DNA from: Candidatus Gastranaerophilales bacterium
GTDB lineage: Bacteria; Cyanobacteriota; Vampirovibrionia; Gastranaerophilales; JAQUYY01
Direction of reading: 5' to 3'
Assembly (NCBI GenBank): GCA_028691575.1
Contig: JAQUYY010000019.1
Coordinates: 1 to 14,797, forward strand
Length of the DNA: 14,797 bases
Under the pieces are notes generated by a model that did no database searches, was not told the origin of the DNA, and saw nothing but the letters and a program-made list of their open reading frames with translations. This document shows, one piece after another, positions 1 to 6,363 of the stretch. The position numbers and the translations under genes were made by a program. The first letter of the stretch is position 1; the number at the start of each line of letters is the position of its first letter.

Positions 1-80
1 AACTTGAAAAACTGCCGTTTTACGGTGCGGATAAAATTGCAAGAATGCTTGAAATAGCAACGTCAAGATACCCCGTATAA
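1..80 (+). CDS. 3' end of an unidentified protein-coding gene (partial)
   Basis: An open frame enters from the left edge (first full codon at 3) and ends with TAA at 78-80. The last 25 residues read LEKLPFYGADKIARMLEIAT followed by SRYPV. The pattern of a small turn (YGAD) followed by an amphipathic helix looks like the last helix of a soluble enzyme. Glycosyltransferases and sugar epimerases often end this way, but the piece is too short to assign. It converges on pilin A, whose stop lies 127 bp away. The frame is short and could be chance; the start lies outside the window. Confidence 0.45.
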   Translation, partial: LEKLPFYGADKIARMLEIATSRYPV

Positions 81-207
81 AATTTTCTATGCGTATGAAG
101 GATACATAAATGAATTAGTTGGCGTATGTGTCATCAGGTGAAATCCAATGAGAAAATCTATATTGTTATTAAAATAAAGCTATTTGCAGTTTTTTAATTC
201 ATCAAGT
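81..207. other. Convergent intergenic spacer with a degenerate repeat
   Basis: This short gap lies between the left partial gene and the stop of pilin A. I see no strong hairpin terminator, only a T-run at 190-195. Positions 89-127 share a diverged pattern with 1081-1125 upstream of pilin A: ATGCGTA, then AAGGAT nine bases from its start, then TTG-G/C-CGTAT some 30 to 36 bases from its start. The two copies are in the same orientation on either side of pilin A. Confidence 0.35.
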
Positions 208-972
208 TTATTGATACAAATACTCTGTGGAGCAACCGGCTCCAGACCAAGAACCTGTTGAGCCTTCACATTTACTTTCGTAAATATCGCCCTGAACTCC
301 CCAGGGTTTAATACCATTTTCAACTATATGGACAACAAAAATATCTCTGCCAACCATATTAGGCTTGCTAAATCCGTTAATATCAACTATTATATAACCG
401 CAAGCAGGAATGCTTTTAGATGTATTCGTACAGGCAGAATTTAAATAATAAAATCTTAGCATTACTCCATTGTTAAGAATTAAAGATGGGTAATCAGACC
501 AAGTCTTCATAAGTGTTTTATCTAAAAAAGATGTTGAACCGTCATTTAAATGCCAGCAAACACCAAGAGCCTCACCTGAATTACAAGATTTTAAATAATT
601 TAAATGAGGAGCATATGCATCTCTCATTGTTGTAACATTTGCAAAAGCACCTGCTAAAGTCCCTTCGTTATCATTTATAACCAACATTGTGGCTTGCGAT
701 AAATCAGCGTAAATTTTTTTCCATTTTGCTTTTAATTGAGCATCACTTGTCGTTCCAAATAGCATTGGTGTTGCTATTGAAGCGATTATTCCGACTATTG
801 CAATAACTATCAGCGTTTCGGCTAATGTGAAACCCATCCTTTTTTTAAGCTTATTTTTTGACTGATTGTCATTCCGCACTTGATGCGAGATCGCAAAGAC
901 ATGGCGATTCCTGACCTGGTCAGGAATCGCATTGATAAATTTATTCTCTGATTGTTTCATTTTGTTTAACAT
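208..972 (-). CDS. Type IV prepilin-like protein A (left parent pilin)
   Basis: This 254-aa protein is a type IV pilin or type II secretion pseudopilin-like subunit, exported and anchored by its N-terminal helix. The leader is unusually long at 47 residues. It ends KKRMG, and prepilin peptidase would cut after G47 to expose FTLAE, with the conserved Phe at +1 and Glu52 at +5. Residues 48-72 form the hydrophobic anchor helix. The rest is a small cysteine-containing head with an IVDINGFSKPN stretch, which resembles the matching segment of pilin B (CIDVNGFKKPN), and a C-terminal EYLYQ. The first ATG is chosen because GGAG sits 5 nt upstream (978-981). Residues about 15-38 of the leader are encoded by a palindromic repeat. 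Only the first part, from 739 rightwards, is inside the duplicated unit; the head is unique in the window. The pilus or secretion machinery is not present here, so the exact role is unknown. Confidence 0.85.
   Translation of the reverse strand: MLNKMKQSENKFINAIPDQVRNRHVFAISHQVRNDNQSKNKLKKRMGFTLAETLIVIAIVGIIASIATPMLFGTTSDAQLKAKWKKIYADLSQATMLVINDNEGTLAGAFANVTTMRDAYAPHLNYLKSCNSGEALGVCWHLNDGSTSFLDKTLMKTWSDYPSLILNNGVMLRFYYLNSACTNTSKSIPACGYIIVDINGFSKPNMVGRDIFVVHIVENGIKPWGVQGDIYESKCEGSTGSWSGAGCSTEYLYQ
868..930. repeat. Palindromic repeat element inside the pilin A leader
   Basis: This stretch is visibly richer in GC than its surroundings. It contains a perfect inverted repeat with 13-bp arms (gcgattcctgacc at 904-916, ggtcaggaatcgc at 918-930) and a one-base centre. 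It also has a smaller imperfect one around 875-887 (cgca/tgcg). The gtcattccgcacttgatgcg style of sequence resembles the short palindromic repeats scattered through many bacterial genomes. Here it is read in frame as part of the prepilin leader, giving peptides such as IPDQVRNR and HQVRND between the start codon and the K-rich cleavage region. Confidence 0.6.
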
Positions 973-1026
973 AATTTCTCCTTTTCATACTTAAATCATA
1001 AATATATTTGCATTTTCATAATTAAA

Positions 1027-1075
1027 ATAGCTATAAATCATGATATACCATGATTCCCATGATTTGTAAAGCTAT
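1027..1075. repeat. Nested inverted repeats before pilin A
   Basis: Outer arms atagct (1027-1032) and agctat (1070-1075) enclose aaatcatg (1035-1042). This inner arm can pair either with catgatt at 1049-1055 (6-base loop) or with catgattt at 1058-1065. Two mutually exclusive hairpins are therefore possible in the pilin A leader RNA, or the site is a multi-half-site operator. The whole set is repeated at 7220-7268. Confidence 0.5.
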
Positions 1076-1105
1076 ATTTCATGCGTAGCAAGGATTATAG
1101 GTTAA

Positions 1106-1203
1106 AAGATTTCAAATTGCCGTATCCCATGTGGCTCATGAGTTTTCACAAATCAAATCCCCGAAAACATGATGAGCACATGGTTTACATAGTTTAAAAT
1201 CTT
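1106..1203. repeat. Long imperfect inverted repeat in the pilin A leader region
   Basis: The arms pair in blocks: aagattt with aaatctt (1106-1112 and 1197-1203), then ccatgt with acatgg (1127-1132 and 1178-1183). After one bulged G come gctcat with atgagc (1134-1139 and 1172-1177), then gttttc with gaaaac (1142-1147 and 1163-1168) around a 15-base loop. The central part would form a stable cruciform or RNA hairpin of some 57 nt. It lies between the epimerase stop and the pilin start. It could act as a structured leader or be a decayed miniature mobile element; no target duplication was identified. The second copy is at 7299-7396. Confidence 0.55.
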
Positions 1204-1222
1204 GATATTCTTTTGTATCAAG
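1201..1222 (-). other. Perfect 7-bp hairpin: weak terminator or operator
   Basis: cttgata (1201-1207) and tatcaag (1216-1222) form a perfect stem with an 8-base loop. On the minus strand it is followed by only four T residues, so as a terminator for the epimerase it would be weak. It also sits just downstream of the candidate pilin A promoter, where an operator could lie. Copy at 7394-7415. Confidence 0.35.
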
Positions 1223-1223
1223 A

Positions 1224-1253
1224 GTTATAATAATATTTTTACTAAAATTACAA
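1224..1253 (-). promoter_or_regulatory. Candidate promoter for pilin A
   Basis: Read on the minus strand, TTGTAA (1248-1253) and TATAAC (1224-1229) are separated by 18 bp. A start near 1217 would give a leader of about 245 nt containing the inverted repeats. In AT-rich DNA such matches occur by chance, so this is tentative. The second copy (7417-7446) would drive the chimeric pilin. Confidence 0.35.
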
Positions 1254-1290
1254 ATCAAATCTAAAATTTTAAAAATAAACATATTATTTA

Positions 1291-1761
1291 TTAACAGTGT
1301 TTTATCGACCAATCGTAAGGAATATAGCCTTTTACAGGATCGAGTCTTTTTATTTCAAATTTATCATGCGCAATTGTAGAGCAGTTTGCAACAATTGATT
1401 CTTCAATACCAAGTCCTTTAAAACCGTTCCATACAAAGGGAGGGACTGTTATTAATGAATAATTTTTTTCATTCAAATAAATTTCCTGAATCATTCCGTA
1501 AGTTGAAGATTCCTTTCTTTCATCATAAAGAACCAATTTGATATTTCCCTTTATTAAAGCATAATTCAGCGTCATTTTTGTATGCAAATGCCAGCCTTTT
1601 ATAGCATTTGGAAATATCGAAGAGAAATAAATTTCCCCAAATTGTTCAAAATTCTCATCATCACATCTTAGCATATGCATAATTCTTCCACGTTCATCAG
1701 GAAGTTGCTTTAAAGGTTTTATAATAACCCCTTCAATCAATTTTTCTTTGATAAGATTCAT
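1291..1761 (-). CDS. RmlC-like cupin sugar 3,5-epimerase family protein, copy 1
   Basis: This is a 156-aa protein of the dTDP-4-dehydrorhamnose 3,5-epimerase (RmlC) cupin family, probably acting on a nucleotide-linked 4-keto sugar. GEIYFSSIF is followed by the cupin segment GWHLH (His58, His60), then NIKLVLYDER and PPFVWNGF, in the usual family order. It is shorter than classical RmlC (about 180 aa). I start it at the ATG at 1759-1761 rather than at an in-frame ATG 39 bases further up (1798-1800). The inner ATG has a strong AAGGAG (1769-1774) 7 nt upstream, and it overlaps the cytidylyltransferase stop as ATGA, implying translational coupling. The pairing suggests a CDP-sugar substrate rather than dTDP-glucose derivatives. 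The substrate is inferred, and a non-catalytic role is not excluded. Confidence 0.8.
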   Translation of the reverse strand: MNLIKEKLIEGVIIKPLKQLPDERGRIMHMLRCDDENFEQFGEIYFSSIFPNAIKGWHLHTKMTLNYALIKGNIKLVLYDERKESSTYGMIQEIYLNEKNYSLITVPPFVWNGFKGLGIEESIVANCSTIAHDKFEIKRLDPVKGYIPYDWSIKHC

Positions 1762-2561
1762 TTCAATTCTCCTTGTGAGGATTTGTTCCATATCATCCAT
1801 GGAGTTTCTCCTTCTTCCAGTTTAGAATTTAGCATTTCAAAATCTCTATAAGTATCCATACATTGCCAAAAACCACCATGCCTATAAACATTTAATTGGC
1901 AATCATTTGCAAGATTTTCAAGAGGAGATTGTTCCAGTACGCAGTCTTCTCTGTCGTCAATATAATCGAAAATTTCTTTTTCAAAAACAAAAAAACCGCC
2001 ATTTACATAGCCTTCGCCTTGAGGTTTTTCTTTAAATCTTAAAACATCATCACCATAAGTTTCTAAAACACCATATCTTGAAATCGGCTTTATGCCTGTT
2101 AAAGTAGCAATTTTCCCTGATTTTTTATGAAATTCAATCAATTTATTAATATCAACATTGGCAACAGCATCGCCATAAGTTACAATAAAATAGCTTCCTT
2201 TAATATATTTTTGAATTTGCTTTAATCTTGAGCCGGTCATCGCATTTAAACCCGTATCAGCAAGGGTTATTCGCCAATTTACTTCGTCAGCACTCTGAAT
2301 ATTTAATTCTCTTTTCATAGAACCGATTTGAATCGTAAAATCATTATTCATAATGTCGTAATTATTAAAATATTCCTTGATTACATGACCTTTATAGCCA
2401 AGACAAAGTATAAAATCGTGCAGTTTATAATAAGAAAAATGCTTCATAATATGCCACAAAATTGGTTTATGACCTATTCTCACCATTGGTTTTGGCTTAT
2501 ACTCTGTTTCTTCTCTCAGTCTTGTACCTTTTCCACCACATAAAATAACTATTTCCGGCAT
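1758..2561 (-). CDS. rfbF: Glucose-1-phosphate cytidylyltransferase, copy 1
   Basis: This 267-aa cytosolic enzyme condenses CTP and glucose 1-phosphate to CDP-glucose, the entry step to CDP-linked 3,6-dideoxy and branched sugars of surface glycans. The N-terminus carries the nucleotidyltransferase signature GGKGTRLREETEYKPKP (residues 9-25). GHKPILWHIMK and GYKGHVIKEYF follow. GDAVANVD includes Asp131, and GFWQCMDTYRD includes Asp236. These are the positions of the metal-binding aspartates in the characterised family member, as I recall it. Length matches the family (about 257 aa). The start has GAGG 10 nt upstream (2572-2575). The next pathway enzyme, CDP-glucose 4,6-dehydratase (RfbG), is absent from the window, so the pair looks like a detached part of a pathway. 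It overlaps the epimerase by 4 bp. Confidence 0.92.
   Translation of the reverse strand: MPEIVILCGGKGTRLREETEYKPKPMVRIGHKPILWHIMKHFSYYKLHDFILCLGYKGHVIKEYFNNYDIMNNDFTIQIGSMKRELNIQSADEVNWRITLADTGLNAMTGSRLKQIQKYIKGSYFIVTYGDAVANVDINKLIEFHKKSGKIATLTGIKPISRYGVLETYGDDVLRFKEKPQGEGYVNGGFFVFEKEIFDYIDDREDCVLEQSPLENLANDCQLNVYRHGGFWQCMDTYRDFEMLNSKLEEGETPWMIWNKSSQGELK
1769..1774 (-). promoter_or_regulatory. Ribosome binding site deciding the epimerase start
   Basis: AAGGAG on the minus strand, 7 nt before the ATG at 1759-1761. It lies inside the last codons of the cytidylyltransferase and supports coupled translation across the 4-bp overlap. Identical at 7962-7967. Confidence 0.75.
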
Positions 2562-2791
2562 TTTTAAAAAACCTCGTAAAAATAACTTGCAACACTATAT
2601 TCGCCGTTACAAAAATTTTTATCACGCCCGATAAGATTATAGAGAGAAGGGCAGTTTTATATAACAAAATCTGTCCGACGGTAAATCATCTTATTAGAAG
2701 CTGTCTCAAAAAATAGAAAAAAAGGGGTTGTAAAAATATATAGAATAATGTTTTTTATATCCTATAAATATTTTAAACAAGGATATTTAAA
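2562..2791. other. Divergent control region between rfbF and copA, copy 1
   Basis: This 230-bp gap separates two divergent genes. On the copA side, AAGGA (2779-2783) lies 8 nt before the ATG. Flanking arms atatcc (2757-2762) and ggatat (2781-2786) could fold back over this ribosome binding site, but the 6-bp stem is weak. A candidate rfbF promoter is listed separately. I saw no convincing copper-responsive operator. Confidence 0.45.
2636..2664 (-). promoter_or_regulatory. Candidate promoter for rfbF-epimerase, copy 1
   Basis: On the minus strand a perfect TATAAT (2636-2641) is preceded, 17 bp upstream, by a poor -35 match TTATAT (2659-2664). The leader to the rfbF ATG would be about 68 nt. 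Copy at 8829-8857. Confidence 0.4.
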
Positions 2792-4969
2792 ATGACTAAA
2801 ATACCAATAAAAATCAATATAAAGGGAATGAGTTGTGCAAGCTGTGTTTCCAAAATAGAAAAAACCCTTAATTCAAATAAAGGTGTATCTCAAGCCAGCG
2901 TTAATTTAGCGATGAAAAATGCTACAATCGTTTATGATAATGAATTAACAAATTTATCTCAAATTAAAAAACAAATCGTCGACATTGGCTACGAAGTTTT
3001 GGAAACAGAACAAAAAGAAGATGATGAAAATAAAGAATATGAAAAACAAAAGAAAAATTTTATATATAGCCTCCTCCTAACCCTTCCTATTTTTGTAATC
3101 AGTATGTTTGGGATTGATTTCGCCTACAAAAATTATTTAATGCTATTTTTATCGATTTTTGTAATTTTTGTTTTCGGACGGCAGTTTTTTATCGGTTTAT
3201 ATAAAGGAATCAAAATCAAATCAGCCGATATGAATACATTAATTGCTGTTGGAACAGGATCTGCATTTTTATACAGCACTGCTGCAACAATATTCCCTAA
3301 AATGTTTATATCTATTGGCATTGAACCTCATGTTTATTATGAAGTTGCAACAATAATTATAGTTCTAATTCTTATGGGAAGAATGCTTGAGGCTAAAGCT
3401 AAAGGCAAGGCATCCTCTGCTATAAAAGAATTATTAACATTGAGTCCTAAAGCAGCAAGAATTATTATTGATAATGAAGAAAAAGAAGTTTCTATTGATA
3501 ATTTAAAAATTGGAGATGTAATTCTTGTAAAGCCGGGAGAAAAAATTGCTGTTGACGGCGAAATTATTGAAGGTTCATCAAGTATTGACGAATCAATGAT
3601 TACTGGCGAAAGCATTCCGGTTGAAAAAAATATCGGAGATAACGTAATCAGTGCAACAATTAATAAAACCGGCAGTTTTAAATTTAAGGCAACTCAGGTA
3701 GGTAAAGATACTACCATCAATCAAATAATTAAACTTGTTGAAAATACTCTTGCCTCAAAAGCACCTATACAAAGGCTTGCGGATACAATTAGCGGATATT
3801 TTGCCATAACGGTAATAATAATAGCTATAATCACAGCGATAATATGGCTGTTTTATAAACCGGAATTGGCAATTGTAGCATTTGTTTCCGTTCTTATTAT
3901 TGCTTGTCCTTGTGCATTAGGGCTTGCAACGCCAACTGCGGTAATGGTTGGAGCAGGATTAGGGGCTAAAAGAGGAATCTTAATAAAAAACATTGAAAGT
4001 CTTGAAATAGTTAACAAAATAAATACAATTATCTTCGATAAAACAGGGACAATAACAAAAGGTGAGATGCAAGTTGCTGATATTTATACTAATATTAATG
4101 AATCAGAATTGTTGTATTATGCTGCTTCAGCTGAAATCCATTCGGAACATCCCATTTCCATTGCGATAGTTGAAAAAGCAAAAGAACGAAATATAGAATT
4201 ATCAAAACCTGAAAATTTTGAATCTAAATCAGGGTTGGGAATAACTGCTACTATTAATTCAAAGCAAGTAATAATAGGGAATAAAAGCTTTTTGAATAAT
4301 CAAAACATTAATACGGATAAATTTTTCAATATGATAGAAACATCTTTAAATAAAGGACAAACAGCAATTATAATAGCATACGACAACTCTGTTAAAGGAA
4401 TAATAGGCATTTCCGATACGATTAAATCTGATTCTGCTGATGCTATAAGAAAATTAAATTCAATGGGACTTAAAACAATTATGCTAACAGGAGATAATCC
4501 TAAAAGTGCTGCTGCTATTTCCGAAAAAGTCGGAATTAAAGAATATATAGCTGAAATTTTACCTCAAGATAAGGCTCAAAAAATAAAAGATTTGCAAAAT
4601 CAAGGGAAACTGGTTGCCATGGTGGGTGATGGAATAAATGATGCCCCTGCTTTAATTCAGGCAGATGTTGGCATTGCAATAGGTACGGGAACTGATATTG
4701 CAATAGAATCATCTGATATAATCTTGGTAAAAGGAAATCTTAAGGATGTTGCAAAAGCTATAACCCTTTCAAAACAAACAATAAAGACGATTCGACAAAA
4801 CCTTTTCTTTGCATTTATTTATAACATCGTTGGCATTCCAATTGCGGCAGGAGTACTTTATCCGTTTTTTGGAATTTTATTAAACCCAATGATTGCAGCA
4901 GGTGCAATGTCATTGAGCTCTGTATCTGTTATTACAAACAGTTTAAGGCTTAAAAATATAAAATTTTAA
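2792..4969 (+). CDS. copA: Copper-exporting P1B-type ATPase, copy 1
   Basis: This 725-aa membrane pump uses ATP to expel monovalent copper (possibly silver) from the cytosol. It has one N-terminal heavy-metal-associated domain with GMSCASC (Cys15, Cys18). The TGES actuator loop is at 271-274 and the membrane metal site CPC at 372-374. The phosphorylated aspartate is D416 in DKTG. H453-P454 is the SEHP motif of P1B ATPases, and GDGINDAP starts at G612. The tail carries the further copper ligands YN and GAMSLSSVSV typical of CopA, as opposed to zinc/cadmium pumps. Length is normal and intact. AAGGA 8 nt upstream supports the start. No CsoR or CueR regulator, copper chaperone or other copper gene is adjacent, so it stands alone between sugar genes. 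It converges with the transporter, with 14 bp between stops. Confidence 0.95.
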   Translation: MTKIPIKINIKGMSCASCVSKIEKTLNSNKGVSQASVNLAMKNATIVYDNELTNLSQIKKQIVDIGYEVLETEQKEDDENKEYEKQKKNFIYSLLLTLPIFVISMFGIDFAYKNYLMLFLSIFVIFVFGRQFFIGLYKGIKIKSADMNTLIAVGTGSAFLYSTAATIFPKMFISIGIEPHVYYEVATIIIVLILMGRMLEAKAKGKASSAIKELLTLSPKAARIIIDNEEKEVSIDNLKIGDVILVKPGEKIAVDGEIIEGSSSIDESMITGESIPVEKNIGDNVISATINKTGSFKFKATQVGKDTTINQIIKLVENTLASKAPIQRLADTISGYFAITVIIIAIITAIIWLFYKPELAIVAFVSVLIIACPCALGLATPTAVMVGAGLGAKRGILIKNIESLEIVNKINTIIFDKTGTITKGEMQVADIYTNINESELLYYAASAEIHSEHPISIAIVEKAKERNIELSKPENFESKSGLGITATINSKQVIIGNKSFLNNQNINTDKFFNMIETSLNKGQTAIIIAYDNSVKGIIGISDTIKSDSADAIRKLNSMGLKTIMLTGDNPKSAAAISEKVGIKEYIAEILPQDKAQKIKDLQNQGKLVAMVGDGINDAPALIQADVGIAIGTGTDIAIESSDIILVKGNLKDVAKAITLSKQTIKTIRQNLFFAFIYNIVGIPIAAGVLYPFFGILLNPMIAAGAMSLSSVSVITNSLRLKNIKF

Positions 4970-4983
4970 TAAAGCTTATCAAG

Positions 4984-6363
4984 TTAAATATTATCCGGCT
5001 GAAGCTCATTATCTGTAAATTTATTAAATTTCTTCTCGGAAAGCTGTTTTTGAAGTTCTTCTAAAGTTATGTTTTTTGTTTCAGGATAAACAAACAGAAC
5101 AACAAAGAATTGAATAACTGTCATTAACCCGAAAAATACAAATGTGTATCCACCTGTAGTTTCAGCCATTACAGGAAACGACCACGAAATTATTGCACAC
5201 ATAAGCCAATGGGTTAAACTCCCTAGAGATTGCCCTTTTGCCCTAACAATATTCGGAAAAACTTCGCTTATATAAACCCAAATGACTGCACCTTGCGAAA
5301 AAGCAAAAAATGCAATATATCCGACCAATAGCCATATAAGAAGATTTTCATAACTGTTTAACAAGAAAATTGCAGCTACCCCAAAAAGACATAATGATGT
5401 GCCTATTGCACCTGTTAATAAAAGATTTTTTCGACCGATTTTATCAATTACAGACATTGCAAGAATAGTAAATAATAAGTTTGTTCCCCCAATTAACACC
5501 GACTGTAAATCACTTGATACTTTGTTAAAACCTGCCATCGCAAAAATATCATTTAAATAATAAAGCAGAGCATTAATCCCCGAAAATTGGTTAAACATTG
5601 CGATTGATACTGCAAGAAAAATAGGAAAACTATATTTTTTGCAAAAAAGAACAGCTTTTTTATTATTGTTATCAATTTCTATTGATTTTACCATTTCTTC
5701 ATATTCAGATTCAGCATTATTTTTGTCAATAAGGCTTAAAACTTTTTTAGCTTCATCATATCGTCCGTTTTTTATTAACCACCTTGGACTATAAGGAATA
5801 GTGAATAAGAGTGTGCAAAATATTAAAGCAGGTAATGCTTCTATTCCAAATTTAATACGCCATTCCAAGTCGCCCGAATTTAACAGTCCAATCAAATAAT
5901 TTGAGAAGTAAGCAACTAAAATACCGAAAACTATATTGAATTGAAAAAGTCCGACCAAACGACCTCTATATTGAGCAGGAGCAATTTCTGATATATACAT
6001 TGGGGCTAAAACTGAAGCTCCTCCGACACCAAGACCGCCAATAAATCTAAAGAACACTAATGAATACCAATCCCAGGCAAATGCACAACCTAATGCAGAA
6101 ACTAAAAACAGAAAACCCATTATTTTTAAACTATCACGTCTGCCTATTTTGTCACCTAACAATCCTGCAAACATCGCACCGATAATAGTTCCCCAAAGTG
6201 CAATTGAAACCGTTAAACCCAGAGAACCAGCATTTAAGTCAAAAAGTTTGCTAAGTGCGCTTGTAGTTCCTGCGATAACTGCGGTATCAAAACCAAACAA
6301 CAATCCGCCAAAAGCTGCAACTATTGCACTCATTGCAACAAATTTTTTGCTATTCTTATTCAT
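4984..6363 (-). CDS. MFS sugar porter (sugar/H+ symporter), copy 1
   Basis: This 459-aa protein has twelve predicted membrane segments and belongs to the sugar porter family (XylE/AraE/GlcP/GLUT type), importing a hexose or pentose. The family signatures occur in order: DKIGRR (71-76), RGRLVGLFQ (133-141), PYSPRWL (190-196), QFSGINALLYY (259-269), DKIGRK (307-312) and PETKNITLEEL (427-437). I start it at the ATG at 6361-6363, just before the first membrane segment. An in-frame ATG 30 bases upstream (6391-6393) would add ten residues unlike the family. Neither has a clear ribosome binding site. The chosen start overlaps the chimeric pilin stop as ATGAATAA (8 bp), so translation is probably coupled to the pilin. 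Substrate cannot be told from sequence alone. Since the duplication, this copy follows the chimeric pilin and its pilin A control region. Confidence 0.92.
   Translation of the reverse strand: MNKNSKKFVAMSAIVAAFGGLLFGFDTAVIAGTTSALSKLFDLNAGSLGLTVSIALWGTIIGAMFAGLLGDKIGRRDSLKIMGFLFLVSALGCAFAWDWYSLVFFRFIGGLGVGGASVLAPMYISEIAPAQYRGRLVGLFQFNIVFGILVAYFSNYLIGLLNSGDLEWRIKFGIEALPALIFCTLLFTIPYSPRWLIKNGRYDEAKKVLSLIDKNNAESEYEEMVKSIEIDNNNKKAVLFCKKYSFPIFLAVSIAMFNQFSGINALLYYLNDIFAMAGFNKVSSDLQSVLIGGTNLLFTILAMSVIDKIGRKNLLLTGAIGTSLCLFGVAAIFLLNSYENLLIWLLVGYIAFFAFSQGAVIWVYISEVFPNIVRAKGQSLGSLTHWLMCAIISWSFPVMAETTGGYTFVFFGLMTVIQFFVVLFVYPETKNITLEELQKQLSEKKFNKFTDNELQPDNI

Larger units (their letters stand above)
973..1290. 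other. 318-bp structured spacer upstream of pilin A
   Basis: No gene is visible here. Going leftward in the direction of transcription, it holds a candidate promoter (1224-1253) and a 7-bp perfect hairpin (1201-1222). Next come a long imperfect inverted repeat (1106-1203), a second nested set of inverted repeats (1027-1075) and the pilin A ribosome binding site. Sequence caaatcaaatc occurs twice (1149-1159 and 1251-1261). I looked for the conserved core of the c-di-GMP riboswitch often found before pilin genes and did not find it. Confidence 0.5.

Noticed and set aside
149..178. Nine-codon open frame in the left spacer
   Set aside because: Too short, no ribosome binding site, and expected by chance in AT-rich DNA.
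868..930. CRISPR-like repeat
   Set aside because: Only one palindromic unit per pilin A-type leader; there is no regular series of repeats and spacers.
973..1290. c-di-GMP riboswitch before the pilin
   Set aside because: The conserved core sequence of that class was not found on either strand; only unclassified inverted repeats are present.
1762..1800. Upstream ATG as the epimerase start (also 7955-7993)
   Set aside because: The inner ATG has a strong AAGGAG at proper spacing and a classic ATGA overlap; the extra 13 residues do not resemble the family.
2328..2543. Open frame on the plus strand opposite rfbF (also 8521-8736)
   Set aside because: It lies wholly antisense to a clearly recognised enzyme, has no ribosome binding site and a low-complexity product; it is a shadow of the real gene.
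3133..3615. Minus-strand open frames opposite copA (also 9326-9808)
   Set aside because: Antisense to conserved CopA domains; compositionally they mirror the copA codons and show no family features.
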